Shown here piece after piece: positions 46,127 through 54,472 of a stretch of DNA of 64,000 bases (its first letter is position 1; every line of letters starts with the position of its first letter). Origin of the DNA: Luteibacter sp. dw_328 (GTDB lineage Bacteria; Pseudomonadota; Gammaproteobacteria; Xanthomonadales; Rhodanobacteraceae); NCBI RefSeq assembly GCF_018449605.1, contig NZ_JAAVUW010000002.1, positions 1 to 64,000 of the forward strand. Reading direction: 5' to 3'. A program made the translations under genes and the position numbers. The notes below the pieces were generated by a model. The model ran no database searches. It saw only the letters and a list, made by a program, of their open reading frames with translations, and was not told the origin of the DNA.

Positions 46127-46486
46127 ATGAATCGCCCTCTCAGCGACGCAGAAAAGCAGCTTCTTTGCGGGATGCTCGAGAATGGGCCGACTTCAGCAGT
46201 TGGCTTTTTGTCTCAAGTTGATTTGCTCGAAGTTTCACCCTGGAAGTGCAAGTGCGGGTGCGCGAGCCTTCAATTCGAAATGAAGGATTGCCCTGCGCCA
46301 ACGGGTGGCATGCGACCTCTAGCTGAATACGTCTTTCGGTCGGGATCGGAGCGCAGCGGCATCTTCGTATACGAACAGGCGGGTCGGCTGGCAGGGATCG
46401 AGGTCTATGGACTGACCGGAGAAGCGGCGAAGACACTTCCGACAATCAACGATCTAGAGTCTTTCTGCGATGGCTCGCTTCCCTAA
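46127..46486 (+). CDS. Hypothetical protein, 119 residues
   Basis: Not recognised with confidence. The product starts MNRPLSDAEKQLLCGMLENG and contains a CKCGC cluster near residue 40. It ends with an acidic helix (INDLESFCDGSLP). It has no signal peptide or membrane span. The layout recalls small unknown-function or immunity-like proteins. An in-frame ATG at 46091 would add 12 residues; neither start has a strong ribosome site. The gene is visibly richer in A and T than its neighbours and lies between repeats, so recent acquisition is possible. Confidence 0.55.
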   Translation: MNRPLSDAEKQLLCGMLENGPTSAVGFLSQVDLLEVSPWKCKCGCASLQFEMKDCPAPTGGMRPLAEYVFRSGSERSGIFVYEQAGRLAGIEVYGLTGEAAKTLPTINDLESFCDGSLP

Positions 46487-46529
46487 GCGCTGATGTGATC
46501 GCGGTAGTGAGGTGAACGGTAGCCTGGTT

Positions 46530-46622
46530 ATCGCCGTTGCAGCGGCTCCCACACAAAAAAAGCCGGCGCGAGAGGCGCCGGCTTTTCATTGAGGAGCTTC
46601 GCCGCTGAAGCGGCTCCTACAG
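46530..46622. repeat. Dispersed hairpin repeats, locus 7
   Basis: ATCGCCGTTGCAGCGGCTCCCACA (46530-46553) and CGCCGCTGAAGCGGCTCCTACAG (46600-46622) lie in the same orientation on either side of a terminator. Confidence 0.8.
46555..46586. terminator. Bidirectional terminator
   Basis: AAAAGCCGGCGC-GAGAG-GCGCCGGCTTTT forms a 12-bp stem with A and T runs at both ends. It serves the 46127-46486 gene on the plus strand and yjgA on the minus strand. Confidence 0.85.
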
Positions 46623-46635
46623 TGGGGCGTGAGGC

Positions 46636-47184
46636 TTAGGCTTCGTCGTCGCCCGAACCGGCTTCGAGCTCCTTGATGATGCGGTACAGCTCGCGGAACG
46701 CGTGGAGCGGCTTGCTTGCTTCGCGTTCGGCCTTCGCCTGGCGGACCAGTGAGCGAAGGTGCTGGCGATCGAGGTTCGGGTATTCGTCGAACAGTTCGCC
46801 GAGCGCGACGTCACCACCTTCCAACAGCTTCTCGCGCCGCGCTTCAAGGCGGTGCATATGAGCGGCTTCCTGACGCTGGCGATCGCGGTCCTCACCCAGC
46901 GCTGCGCGCGCGTCGGTGAAGGCCTCGTCGCCGTGGCGGCGCATCTGCTTGGCGAGAAAGGCCAGCTGGCGCTTGTGGGCGATGTGGGCGGTGACCTTAC
47001 GGGTGCGGCCGATCTCGTCGACGATGTCTTCGGGCAGCTTCAGCTTGGGGATGCGGCTGGGCGGCAGTTCGACCAGCTGCTTGGCCAGCTTGAGCATGTC
47101 GAGGGCATTGCGGCGCAGTTCGCTGCGGCTCGGGCCGAAGTCTTCTTCGTCGTCCTTCTTCGGGCGATCGTCGTAGGGCTTCAT
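46636..47184 (-). CDS. darP: YjgA/DarP ribosome-associated protein
   Basis: DUF615 protein that associates with late 50S assembly intermediates. The 182-residue product is highly charged, opening with MKPYDDRPKKDDEEDFGPSR. Its core includes ALDMLKLAKQLVELPPSRIP and later HAFRELYRIIKEL, both typical. The start at 47184 overlaps the stop of the DUF1653 gene by 4 bases. In E. coli yjgA is divergent from pmbA, as here with one gene between. Confidence 0.92.
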   Translation of the reverse strand: MKPYDDRPKKDDEEDFGPSRSELRRNALDMLKLAKQLVELPPSRIPKLKLPEDIVDEIGRTRKVTAHIAHKRQLAFLAKQMRRHGDEAFTDARAALGEDRDRQRQEAAHMHRLEARREKLLEGGDVALGELFDEYPNLDRQHLRSLVRQAKAEREASKPLHAFRELYRIIKELEAGSGDDEA

Positions 47185-47429
47185 GGCTGGGTCTCCGGCG
47201 TGGCAAAAAGGTCGGTGGCTTCGCCTTCGAAGGCGAAGCGGGCTTGCGTGCGGCCGTCGTGTTCGACGGTCTCGGCGAACATCGCCGCGGGGCGGACCCA
47301 CAGGCCATGCTCGCCGTAAAGGGCCTGGTAAACCACGAGTTCTTCCATGGTTTCGCTATGCCGGGCGGTGCCGAGCACGCGGTAGGGCATGCCCTTGAAG
47401 TGGCGGTAGAAGCCGACACGGATGCTCAT
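47181..47429 (-). CDS. DUF1653 family protein
   Basis: The 82-residue product matches the small DUF1653 family: YRHFKGMPYRVLGTARHSET, then VVYQALYGEHGLWVRPAAMF. It is soluble and of unknown function. Its stop overlaps the yjgA start (ATGA), so the two are translationally coupled. It is divergent from pmbA. Confidence 0.88.
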   Translation of the reverse strand: MSIRVGFYRHFKGMPYRVLGTARHSETMEELVVYQALYGEHGLWVRPAAMFAETVEHDGRTQARFAFEGEATDLFATPETQP

Positions 47430-47548
47430 ATGTGTTCCATGGCACCATGCGCGGTGCGTTGCTTTTTAATCGGGTGACGCGACCCCATCTGGATGGAATC
47501 GGCCGCGTGCGGCCTGCCATTCTAACCGCCAGCCCCCGGGAAGCCCAC

Positions 47549-48901
47549 GTGAGCCTCGTTTCCACCGTTGACAGCAGCCAGCAGGACCTCGATCGCCTCG
47601 CCACCCTTGCCGAGGACACCATCCGCCGAGCCCGCGCCGCCGGTGCGACCCAGGCCGAGGTGTCCGCCAGTGTCGATGTCGGCCTGAGTGTGAATGTCCG
47701 CCTGGGCGAGGTCGAAACCGTCGAACACACGCGGGACCGCGGCTTCGCCCTCACCGTGTACTTCGGCCAGCGCAAGGGCTCGGCGAGCACCGCCGACCTC
47801 AATCCGGACTCGATCCAGGCCACGATCGACCAGGCCTGCGCCATCGCCCGGTTTACCGAGGACGACCCGGCTTCCGGTCTGGCTGAGGCCGATCGTATGG
47901 CCACGACCTTCCCCGATCTGGACCTGTGGCACCCCTGGGACCTCGATGTGGACCGCGCCATCGCCCTGGGACAGGAGATCGAGGACGCTGGCCGCGCCAT
48001 CGGCGGCATCACCAATTCCGACGGTTCGAGCGTGAGCGCCGGCCAGAGCCTGTCGGTCTACGCCAATTCTCATGGTTTCCTCGGGCGTGAACGCGGCACG
48101 CGCCACTCGCTGTCGGTTGCCCTGATCGCCGGCGACGACGATGACGGCATGCAGCGCGACTACTGGTACGACAGCCAGCGCAGCGCGGCCGATTTCATGG
48201 ATCCCGCCGCGATCGGCCGCAAGGCCGCCGAGCGCACCTTGGCGCGCCTCAACGCACGTCGCCTCGGTACCCGGCAGGCCCCGGTGCTGTTTGCCCCCGA
48301 GATCTCGCGCTCGTTGATCGGCCACCTGCTCGGCGCCGTCAGCGGCGGTTCGCTTTATCGCCGTTCAAGCTTCCTGCTCGACCACGTGGGCAAGCAGATT
48401 CTGCCGTCGTGGTTTCGCATCGATGAGAAACCTCTCATTCCGCGAGGCATCGGCTCGTCCGTATTCGACGCCGAGGGCGTGGCCACGATCGACGCGCCCC
48501 TGATCGTCGATGGCGTGCTCGCGCGCTACATCCTGGGCAGCTATTCGGCACGAAAGCTCGGCCTGACCTCCACCGGCAACGCGGGCGGCGTGCACAACCT
48601 GCTGGTGAAGACGGGTGACGACGACTTTGCCGGTATGTTGCGCAAGCTCGGCACCGGCCTCCTGGTCACCGAGGTGATGGGGCAGGGCGTATCGCTCATC
48701 ACAGGCGATTATTCGCGTGGTGCATCGGGTTTCTGGGTGGAAAACGGCGAGATCGCTTATCCGGTCGAAGAGATCACCATCGCGGCCAACCTGCGCGACA
48801 TGTACGCCAACCTTGTCGCCGTGGGCAACGACGTCGACCGTCGCTCGCACATCCTCACCGGCTCGTGGCTGATCGAGAATATGACGATCGCGGGCGAGTG
48901 A
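47549..48901 (+). CDS. pmbA: Metalloprotease PmbA (TldE)
   Basis: Partner of TldD in the TldD-TldE peptide-trimming protease. The 450-residue length equals that of E. coli PmbA. It lacks the HExxxH motif, which TldD supplies. Conserved parts include VEHTRDRGFALTVYFGQRKG and the C-terminal NGEIAYPVEEITIAANL. GTG 47549 with GGGAAG upstream gives the expected N-terminus (VSLVSTVDSSQQ), in preference to an ATG at 47432. Confidence 0.95.
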   Translation: MSLVSTVDSSQQDLDRLATLAEDTIRRARAAGATQAEVSASVDVGLSVNVRLGEVETVEHTRDRGFALTVYFGQRKGSASTADLNPDSIQATIDQACAIARFTEDDPASGLAEADRMATTFPDLDLWHPWDLDVDRAIALGQEIEDAGRAIGGITNSDGSSVSAGQSLSVYANSHGFLGRERGTRHSLSVALIAGDDDDGMQRDYWYDSQRSAADFMDPAAIGRKAAERTLARLNARRLGTRQAPVLFAPEISRSLIGHLLGAVSGGSLYRRSSFLLDHVGKQILPSWFRIDEKPLIPRGIGSSVFDAEGVATIDAPLIVDGVLARYILGSYSARKLGLTSTGNAGGVHNLLVKTGDDDFAGMLRKLGTGLLVTEVMGQGVSLITGDYSRGASGFWVENGEIAYPVEEITIAANLRDMYANLVAVGNDVDRRSHILTGSWLIENMTIAGE

Positions 48902-48910
48902 TCGCACCCT

Positions 48911-48930
48911 GCCGCCCCTGCCGGGGCGGC
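48911..48930 (+). terminator. Hairpin after pmbA, possible terminator
   Basis: GCCGCCCC-TGCC-GGGGCGGC is a perfect 8-bp stem with a tetraloop, 9 bases after the pmbA stop. It has no T-run, so it may only slow or protect the transcript. Confidence 0.4.
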
Positions 48931-48948
48931 ATGTGTCGGAAGGACGGC

Positions 48949-48977
48949 TTGACACATCCCTGGCGCTCTCCGACAGT
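48949..48977 (+). promoter_or_regulatory. Possible promoter of the DUF4870 gene
   Basis: A perfect TTGACA (48949-48954) is followed after 17 bases by GACAGT (48972-48977), a weak -10. It lies 30 bases upstream of the DUF4870 start. Confidence 0.35.
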
Positions 48978-49006
48978 GGGACCGACATCGCCGCCGGAGC
49001 CGCGCC

Positions 49007-49411
49007 ATGAGTACGCCATCCGATCAGATTCCACCGTCACCCCCGCCGAGCCCGCCGCCGTATGAGCCGGCTCCGCCGGCTTACCAGGGGAACGACGACA
49101 AGAACATCGCGGTGTTCACGCATCTTTTGGGCTTCGCCTTCAGCATCCTCGTGCCGTTGATCGTGTGGCTGATCAACAAGGACAAAGCCGATAAGGGCTA
49201 TCTCGTCACCGAGGCCAAGGAAGCGCTGAACTTCCAGATCACGATCCTGTTGGGCTATGTGATCTGCTGGATCCTCCTGATCATCGTTATCGGCGCCTTC
49301 CTGCACTGGGCGTTGTTCATCGTCAACGTGATCTTCTGCATCATCGCCGCGATGAAAGTCAGCCAGACGGGCAGCTACCGCTATCCGTTCGCGTTGCGAT
49401 TGATAAGCTGA
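49007..49411 (+). CDS. DUF4870 family membrane protein
   Basis: The 134-residue product has a Pro-rich cytoplasmic head (SPPPSPPPYEPAPPAYQ), then three hydrophobic segments typical of DUF4870/Tic20-like proteins. These include HLLGFAFSILVPLIVWLI, ITILLGYVICWILLIIVIGA and WALFIVNVIFCIIAAM, with the family motif EAKEALNFQ between. The function is unknown. A strong terminator follows. Confidence 0.87.
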   Translation: MSTPSDQIPPSPPPSPPPYEPAPPAYQGNDDKNIAVFTHLLGFAFSILVPLIVWLINKDKADKGYLVTEAKEALNFQITILLGYVICWILLIIVIGAFLHWALFIVNVIFCIIAAMKVSQTGSYRYPFALRLIS

Positions 49412-49434
49412 GTTTTTGTGTCGTGTATTGAAGA

Positions 49435-49457
49435 AGCCCGCGAAAGCGGGCTTTTTT
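49435..49457 (+). terminator. Rho-independent terminator of the DUF4870 gene
   Basis: AGCCCGC-GAAA-GCGGGCT forms a 7-bp stem with a GAAA tetraloop followed by TTTTT. Confidence 0.9.
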
Positions 49458-49526
49458 ATGCGGAAAGCCGTTGTGCGGCCCGTGTTTTAGCGGCGTTCGC
49501 CGCCTCACGCTCGTGCTGTTGTGGGA

Positions 49527-49655
49527 GTCGCGGTCGGGTTGACCCTTGGGGCCGCGGCGCGGCTCTTCGAGACGGGCCGTAGGCGGCGCGATCGCTTGCC
49601 CGGGAACTGGGCGGCCCTCAGCTTAGGCGGCCCCAAGGGCCAACCCGACCGCGAC
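49527..49655. repeat. Long inverted-repeat element, copy 2
   Basis: Two 28-base arms (49527-49554 and 49628-49655) are reverse complements with one mismatch around a 73-base interior containing GGCCGTAGGC, as in copy 1 at 5-145. The arm sequences of the two copies differ. The surrounding stretch 49458-49973 carries no gene that I can support. Confidence 0.7.
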
Positions 49656-49736
49656 ACCGGACGTCGAGGTTGCGTGGGGCAAAAGCACCACGCCGCGCCG
49701 TCGCCGTGCGCCGCACGACTGCCTCAACGCGCTCCC

Positions 49737-49893
49737 GTAGGAGCCGCTTCAGCGGCGAACCCTCAGCCTCTCGAGGTTACGAACGAGGCCTTGTGCTGAT
49801 TGCGCGAGCGGTTGAATAGCCTCCACGATGAGGTTCAATGCCTCGTTCGCGACGATCACCGTTGAGGGTTCGCCGATGAATCGGCTCCTACAG
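49737..49893. repeat. Nested inverted repeats, dispersed repeat locus 8
   Basis: A dispersed repeat at each end (49737-49759 and 49869-49893) faces inward. Inside them GAACCCTCA (49757-49765) pairs with TGAGGGTTC (49863-49871), and CGAACGAGGC (49780-49789) pairs with GCCTCGTTCG (49840-49849). Together they could form one long interrupted hairpin between the DUF4870 gene and ispA. Confidence 0.75.
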
Positions 49894-49973
49894 GAGCGGG
49901 GCTGCGACTTGCGGGCGGTGTGCTCGACCGCACGCAACCTCGACGTCCGGTGCCTTGCCCCTCGCGGCTCCCT

Positions 49974-50879
49974 TCAGTGAGCGCGTTGCGCCGAATAGCG
50001 TGCCAGGTCGGCGAGGTATTCGCCTCGCGTGCCCAGCGGTTCGATGGCTTCGAGGGCGTCGCGGACGAGGGTATCGAGGCGTTCGCGGGAAGCGGGCAGG
50101 CCGATGATCGAGGGGAACGTTGGCTTGTCGGCGGCAGCGTCCTTGCCGGCGGTCTTGCCGATCACGGCGGATTCGCCTTCCACGTCGAGGATATCGTCGC
50201 GTACCTGGAAGGCCAGGCCCACGGCGTGCCCGTAGCGATCAAGGCGAGCCAGGAGTTCGGGGTCGGTGCAGCCGGCCGCCAGGGCCCCGAGGCGCACCGA
50301 CGCGCGGATCAGGGCGCCCGTCTTGTAGGCATGCATGCGCTCGAGTTCAACGAGTGACAGCTTCTGACCTACCGCCGAAAGATCGAAAGCCTGACCACCG
50401 GCCATGCCCTCGGCGCCGCAGGCGGCGCCCAGGGCGCGCAACATGGCGATGCGTGCCGCCGGGTCGTCGCGCTCACCGTAAGGCGTGGCGAGGATCTCGA
50501 ATGCCAGCGCCTGCAGGGCATCGCCCGCGAGGATGGCCATGGCTTCGCCGTATACGACATGGCAGGTCGGCTGACCACGGCGGAGGGCATCGTCGTCCAT
50601 GGCCGGCAGATCGTCGTGCACCAGCGAATACGCGTGGATGATCTCCACGGCACAGGCCGGCGCGTCGAGCACGCCGTCGTCACGGCCGAGGGCATGCCCC
50701 GCGCCGTAGACCAGCAAGGGGCGCAGGCGCTTGCCACCGCCGAGCACGGCGTAGCGCATGGCGCCATGCAGTTCCACGGGAGGGAGGTCACCGCCGGGCA
50801 GCGCGCGCGCCAGCGCGTCGTCAGCCCGGCCGACCAGCGCCTTCAGCGGCGCTGGCAGGTCAGTCGATATGGGAGTCAA
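49974..50879 (-). CDS. ispA: Farnesyl diphosphate synthase
   Basis: Condenses isopentenyl and dimethylallyl diphosphates into geranyl and farnesyl diphosphate for ubiquinone and undecaprenyl synthesis. The 301-residue product has the two Asp-rich motifs: DDLPAMDDD (89-97) and DDILD (228-232), plus [12 protein letters not shown] (47-58). The start is TTG 50879, which reproduces the expected N-terminal length and overlaps xseB by 20 bases. No ATG precedes residue 41. It is the last gene of the leftward accA run. Confidence 0.93.
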   Translation of the reverse strand: MTPISTDLPAPLKALVGRADDALARALPGGDLPPVELHGAMRYAVLGGGKRLRPLLVYGAGHALGRDDGVLDAPACAVEIIHAYSLVHDDLPAMDDDALRRGQPTCHVVYGEAMAILAGDALQALAFEILATPYGERDDPAARIAMLRALGAACGAEGMAGGQAFDLSAVGQKLSLVELERMHAYKTGALIRASVRLGALAAGCTDPELLARLDRYGHAVGLAFQVRDDILDVEGESAVIGKTAGKDAAADKPTFPSIIGLPASRERLDTLVRDALEAIEPLGTRGEYLADLARYSAQRAH

Positions 50880-51120
50880 AGGGTTCGGCGGTCTCGGGGG
50901 CTTCGGGGTCGAGCAGCAGGCGCACGCGTAGTTCCGCCTGCTCCAGCGCTGTCTGGCAGTGCCGGTAAAGGCCGATGCCGCGCTCGAACGACTTGAGCGA
51001 TTCGTCGAGGCTCATGTCGCCGCCTTCCATGCGCGTGACCAGTTGCTCGAGTTCGTCGAGCGAGTGCTCGAATTCGGCAATGGATGAGGCGGGCGCGGCG
51101 GGGGCAGGGGACTTCGGCAT
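50860..51120 (-). CDS. xseB: Exodeoxyribonuclease VII small subunit
   Basis: Small subunit of exonuclease VII, which degrades single-stranded DNA. The 86-residue product has the family core ([20 protein letters not shown], then [18 protein letters not shown]). An Ala/Pro-rich N-terminus and an acidic C-terminus flank it. It is coupled to ispA by a 20-base overlap, the common xseB-ispA arrangement. Confidence 0.94.
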   Translation of the reverse strand: MPKSPAPAAPASSIAEFEHSLDELEQLVTRMEGGDMSLDESLKSFERGIGLYRHCQTALEQAELRVRLLLDPEAPETAEPFDSHID

Positions 51121-51152
51121 GGCCGCAAAATTAGCTCACATGGCCTTTTTGA

Positions 51153-52448
51153 TCAATCGGAAACGCCATGCTGCCACCTCGGCAGGGACCCCGCGGCGTC
51201 GAACAGCGCCTTGCCACGATCGCTGAGCCAGCGGTCCGCGACGGCCACCAGGCTGCCGTTTTCGCACAGCAGTGGCATGCGTGGCCGCCGCCAGGGTGGC
51301 ACCGCGCCTTCCTGGAAGAGATCGCGCAGTTCCTTGGTGATGTGGTTGCCGGCCGTGCGGATACGATCACCGGCGCGGCGGTAGCGCACCGTGAGTGCTT
51401 CGGGAAGCCGCGTGGCGCCCAGGGTGAGCATGCCACCGCCCGGTAGCGCGAGCGGCTCGCCGTGCCAGGGGGCCGACCACGCCTCGTCGAACGGCTGGCA
51501 GCGCGGCATGGCCCACAAACGACCTTTCCAGACCCGGACTTCCGTGTCCTGCCAACCGACCAGCGGAAGGCGTTCCGCCGAGGCCTCGCGAATCTGCCGC
51601 TCCAGCGCATCCCGCTGTGCCGTGGTGGGCGCGCTCAGGCTGGCTGCATGCAGCCAGTGATCGAGCAGGGGCGCGCGCCATGCAGGATGCAGGTCGAGCC
51701 ATTCACGGGCGTCCAGGGTGTTCTCGTCGCGACGCAGGCGATCGAGGGCTTCGATCCAGCCCTCGCGTAGCCCGTCGGCAGCCTCACGGCACAGGCGTGC
51801 ACTGTGGGTGATGCTGATGGCGGCCTGGGGCCACTGGTCGACCAGGGCGGGAATGACGGTGGCGCGCAGGTAACCACGCGCAATGCGCGGGTCGTCGTTG
51901 GAGGGATCGTGCAGGGTGGATAAGCCGTTTGCGGCGATATGGTCGAGCAGGGCGACACGTGGCAGGTCCAGGAGTGGCCGCCACAACACGCCGGCTGCAA
52001 GCGGACGCATAGGCCGCATGCCGGCCAGGCCATCGGGCCCGGCGCCGCGCATGAGCTTGAGCAGGACGGTCTCCATCTGGTCGTCGCGATGGTGGGCAAG
52101 CACGATGTGTTCGCCGGGTTTCAGCGCCGAGGCAAACGCGTCGTGGCGTGCGCGTCTCGCCGCGGCTTCGATCCCTTCGCCGCGCGTGAGGTCGACCGTT
52201 ACCCGCACCACGTCGATCGGCACGCCGAGCGAATCGCACATGCGGCGGCAGTGCACCGCCCAGGTGGCGCTGTCAGCGTGCAGGCCGTGGTCGACGTGAA
52301 GCGCACGCAGCGGTGGTCGTGGCATCTGGCCGGCCAGCGCATGCAGCAGCGCCGTGGAATCGGGCCCTCCGCTGAAGGCAACGACCAGCGGCACGCCCGG
52401 CACGTCGTCCAGCGCGAGGGCAAGGTGATCGATCAGCGAGATATTCAT
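51153..52448 (-). CDS. tilS: tRNA(Ile)-lysidine synthase
   Basis: Attaches lysine to C34 of the tRNA-Ile that reads AUA, using ATP. The 431-residue product has the N-type PP-loop SGGPDS (26-31). HHRDDQMETVLLKLMRG follows and then the C-terminal TilS substrate domain (about 340-425). The ATG at 52448 overlaps the stop of the upstream NYN gene by 4 bases. A longer frame continues upstream but is only the out-of-phase shadow of that gene. Confidence 0.94.
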   Translation of the reverse strand: MNISLIDHLALALDDVPGVPLVVAFSGGPDSTALLHALAGQMPRPPLRALHVDHGLHADSATWAVHCRRMCDSLGVPIDVVRVTVDLTRGEGIEAAARRARHDAFASALKPGEHIVLAHHRDDQMETVLLKLMRGAGPDGLAGMRPMRPLAAGVLWRPLLDLPRVALLDHIAANGLSTLHDPSNDDPRIARGYLRATVIPALVDQWPQAAISITHSARLCREAADGLREGWIEALDRLRRDENTLDAREWLDLHPAWRAPLLDHWLHAASLSAPTTAQRDALERQIREASAERLPLVGWQDTEVRVWKGRLWAMPRCQPFDEAWSAPWHGEPLALPGGGMLTLGATRLPEALTVRYRRAGDRIRTAGNHITKELRDLFQEGAVPPWRRPRMPLLCENGSLVAVADRWLSDRGKALFDAAGSLPRWQHGVSD

Positions 52449-53188
52449 TTGCCCTTGGCGCGGAGACGAACGAAAAGGTGCCGGGCGTTGCCGAGCTGTC
52501 GTTCCTCGACATCGAACAGGCCGACGCCGTTGATCAGGCCGCTCAGCTTCGAGTAGCCGTAGTTGCGTGAGTCGAACTCGGGCGAACGCTTGTTGATGAT
52601 GCTGCCGATGGCGCCGAGGCTGGCCCACCCATTCTCGTCGGAGCCGGCGTCGATGGCGTTGCGGATCAGGTTGACCAGCTTGGTGTCGCCGCGCAGTTCG
52701 TGCGCCGTACGCTGCACCGGTGGCTCGGAGGCTTCATTTTCCACCGTGCCGACGAGCACTTCGGTGTAGACGAACTTGTCGCAGGCAGAGACGAAGGGCT
52801 TGGGTGTTTTCTGCTCGCCGAAGCCGTAGACCATGAGGCCGGCTTCGCGGATGCGCGACGCCAGTCGCGTGAAATCGCTGTCGCTGGAGACGATGCAGAA
52901 ACCGTCGAAACGGTTGGAGTAGAGCAGGTCCATCGCATCGATGATCATCGCCGAGTCGGTGGCGTTCTTGCCCGAGGTATAGGCGAACTGCTGGATCGGC
53001 TGGATGGAGTGATCCAGCAATGCCGTCTTCCAGCCGGTGAGATGGGGGCCGGTCCAGTCGCCGTAGATGCGCTTTACGTGCGCGGTGCCGTACTTTGCGA
53101 CCTCGGCGAGCAGGCCGTCGACGATCGCCGGGCGCGCGTTGTCCGCGTCGATGAGGACGGCGAGTTTATCGGTGACATCGTTGGCCAT
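52445..53188 (-). CDS. NYN-domain ribonuclease-like protein with OST-HTH/LOTUS domain
   Basis: Predicted RNA-acting protein. The 247-residue product has an N-terminal NYN (PIN-like) domain with the acidic residues of a metal site: LIDADNARP (about 11-19), NATDSAMIIDAMDLL and IVSSDSDFTRLASRIREAG. A C-terminal OST-HTH/LOTUS domain (about 165-245; GWASLGAIGSIINKRSPEF, then YGYSKLSGLI) would bind RNA. It is translationally coupled to tilS (ATGA), hinting at a tRNA or RNA quality role. No target is known. Confidence 0.87.
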   Translation of the reverse strand: MANDVTDKLAVLIDADNARPAIVDGLLAEVAKYGTAHVKRIYGDWTGPHLTGWKTALLDHSIQPIQQFAYTSGKNATDSAMIIDAMDLLYSNRFDGFCIVSSDSDFTRLASRIREAGLMVYGFGEQKTPKPFVSACDKFVYTEVLVGTVENEASEPPVQRTAHELRGDTKLVNLIRNAIDAGSDENGWASLGAIGSIINKRSPEFDSRNYGYSKLSGLINGVGLFDVEERQLGNARHLFVRLRAKGK

Positions 53189-53247
53189 GATTCTATCCGC
53201 GGGCGGGGCATGGAAGGCCGATGTTACCCCGCGCGGTGTGACGGGGC

Positions 53248-54207
53248 TCAGCCTTCGGTGAAGGCGCCGTAGCCGCGCAGGCGCTTGTAGCGCCGTTCGA
53301 GCAGTTGATCGACGCCGAGCTTTTCCAGTTCGTCCAGCTCGTTGAGCAGCACGGCCTTGAGGCGAATGGCCATGGACTGGGCATTGCGATGTGCGCCGCC
53401 CAGCGGCTCACGCACGATCTTGTCGATCAGGCCGTTCTCGAGCAGGCGCGGCGCGGTGAGCCCCATGACGTCGGCGGCATCCTTGGCCTTGTCCGCGCTC
53501 TTCCACAGGATGGACGCGCAGCCTTCCGGCGTGATGACCGAATAGGTCGAATACTGCAGCATGAGCGTACGGTCGCCCACGCCGATGGCCAGCGCGCCGC
53601 CGGAACCGCCCTCACCGGTAACGGTGCAGATGATCGGCACGCGCAGTTCGGCCATCTCGAGCAGATTGCGCGCGATGGCTTCGGACTGGCCGCGCTCTTC
53701 GGCATTGATGCCGGGCCATGCACCTGCAGTGTCGATAAACGTGAATACGGGGATGTCGAAGCGCTCGGCCATCTTGAACAGGCGCAACGCCTTGCGATAG
53801 CCCTCGGGACGCGGCATGCCGAAGTTGCGCTTCACCTTGGCCTTGGTGTCGCGACCCTTCTGGTGGCCGACGATCATCACCGAGCGACCGTTGATGCGGC
53901 CGAGGCCGCCGACGATCGCCTGATCGTCCGCGAACATGCGGTCGCCCTTGAGTTCGTGGAATTCCTCGCACATGGCCTGGATGTAGTCGAGCGTGTACGG
54001 GCGCGCGGGATGGCGCGACACCTGGCTCACCTGCCACGGCGTGAGGTTGCGGAAGATCTCGGCGGTCTTGATCTTCAGCTTCTCGCGCAGCCGGCCGACT
54101 TCTTCATCGATGTTGAACGCCTGGCCGGTGCTAGCATGGCGAAGTTCTTCGATCTTTGCCTCCAGTTCGGCGATGGGTTGTTCGAAATCGAGGAAGTTGG
54201 GATTCAT
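53248..54207 (-). CDS. accA: Acetyl-CoA carboxylase carboxyltransferase subunit alpha
   Basis: Carboxyltransferase alpha subunit that with AccD makes malonyl-CoA for fatty acid synthesis. The 319-residue length equals that of E. coli AccA. Conserved segments include [30 protein letters not shown] and [15 protein letters not shown]. The ATG at 54207 is taken over a codon two triplets upstream. It heads the leftward run to ispA. Confidence 0.97.
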   Translation of the reverse strand: MNPNFLDFEQPIAELEAKIEELRHASTGQAFNIDEEVGRLREKLKIKTAEIFRNLTPWQVSQVSRHPARPYTLDYIQAMCEEFHELKGDRMFADDQAIVGGLGRINGRSVMIVGHQKGRDTKAKVKRNFGMPRPEGYRKALRLFKMAERFDIPVFTFIDTAGAWPGINAEERGQSEAIARNLLEMAELRVPIICTVTGEGGSGGALAIGVGDRTLMLQYSTYSVITPEGCASILWKSADKAKDAADVMGLTAPRLLENGLIDKIVREPLGGAHRNAQSMAIRLKAVLLNELDELEKLGVDQLLERRYKRLRGYGAFTEG

Positions 54208-54446
54208 GGGCAACGGTGGTTCGGGAAGACCCGACAGTATACCGGGTGGCGCGGGGCGTCAGTGTGCGCCGGGGTACGGTCGGGCGGTGCCTGCCTAAGT
54301 GATTGAATGCAAAGTCGTCGCGACCGGCGGATGGAGCAGGTGAGCCCTTGCGTTGGCCGGGGCATGCACTGAGAAGTTTGTCAGCGAACGGCGCGTCAGT
54401 TGTAGGGCGCGCCCAATTGCGCCGGCAACTTTGCTGGAATGGCGTT

Positions 54447-54454
54447 CCCCCCCC
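54447..54454. repeat. Run of eight C upstream of a secreted-protein gene
   Basis: An eight-base poly-C tract lies 8 bases before the AAGGA ribosome site of the gene at 54473. Such tracts can slip in replication and alter promoter spacing; that is a possibility only. Confidence 0.6.
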
Positions 54455-54472
54455 GACGATCAAGGAATGATC

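Noticed and set aside
49749-49937. A 62-codon minus-strand frame
   Set aside because: Most of it consists of the dispersed repeat and the nested inverted arms, and there is no ribosome site.
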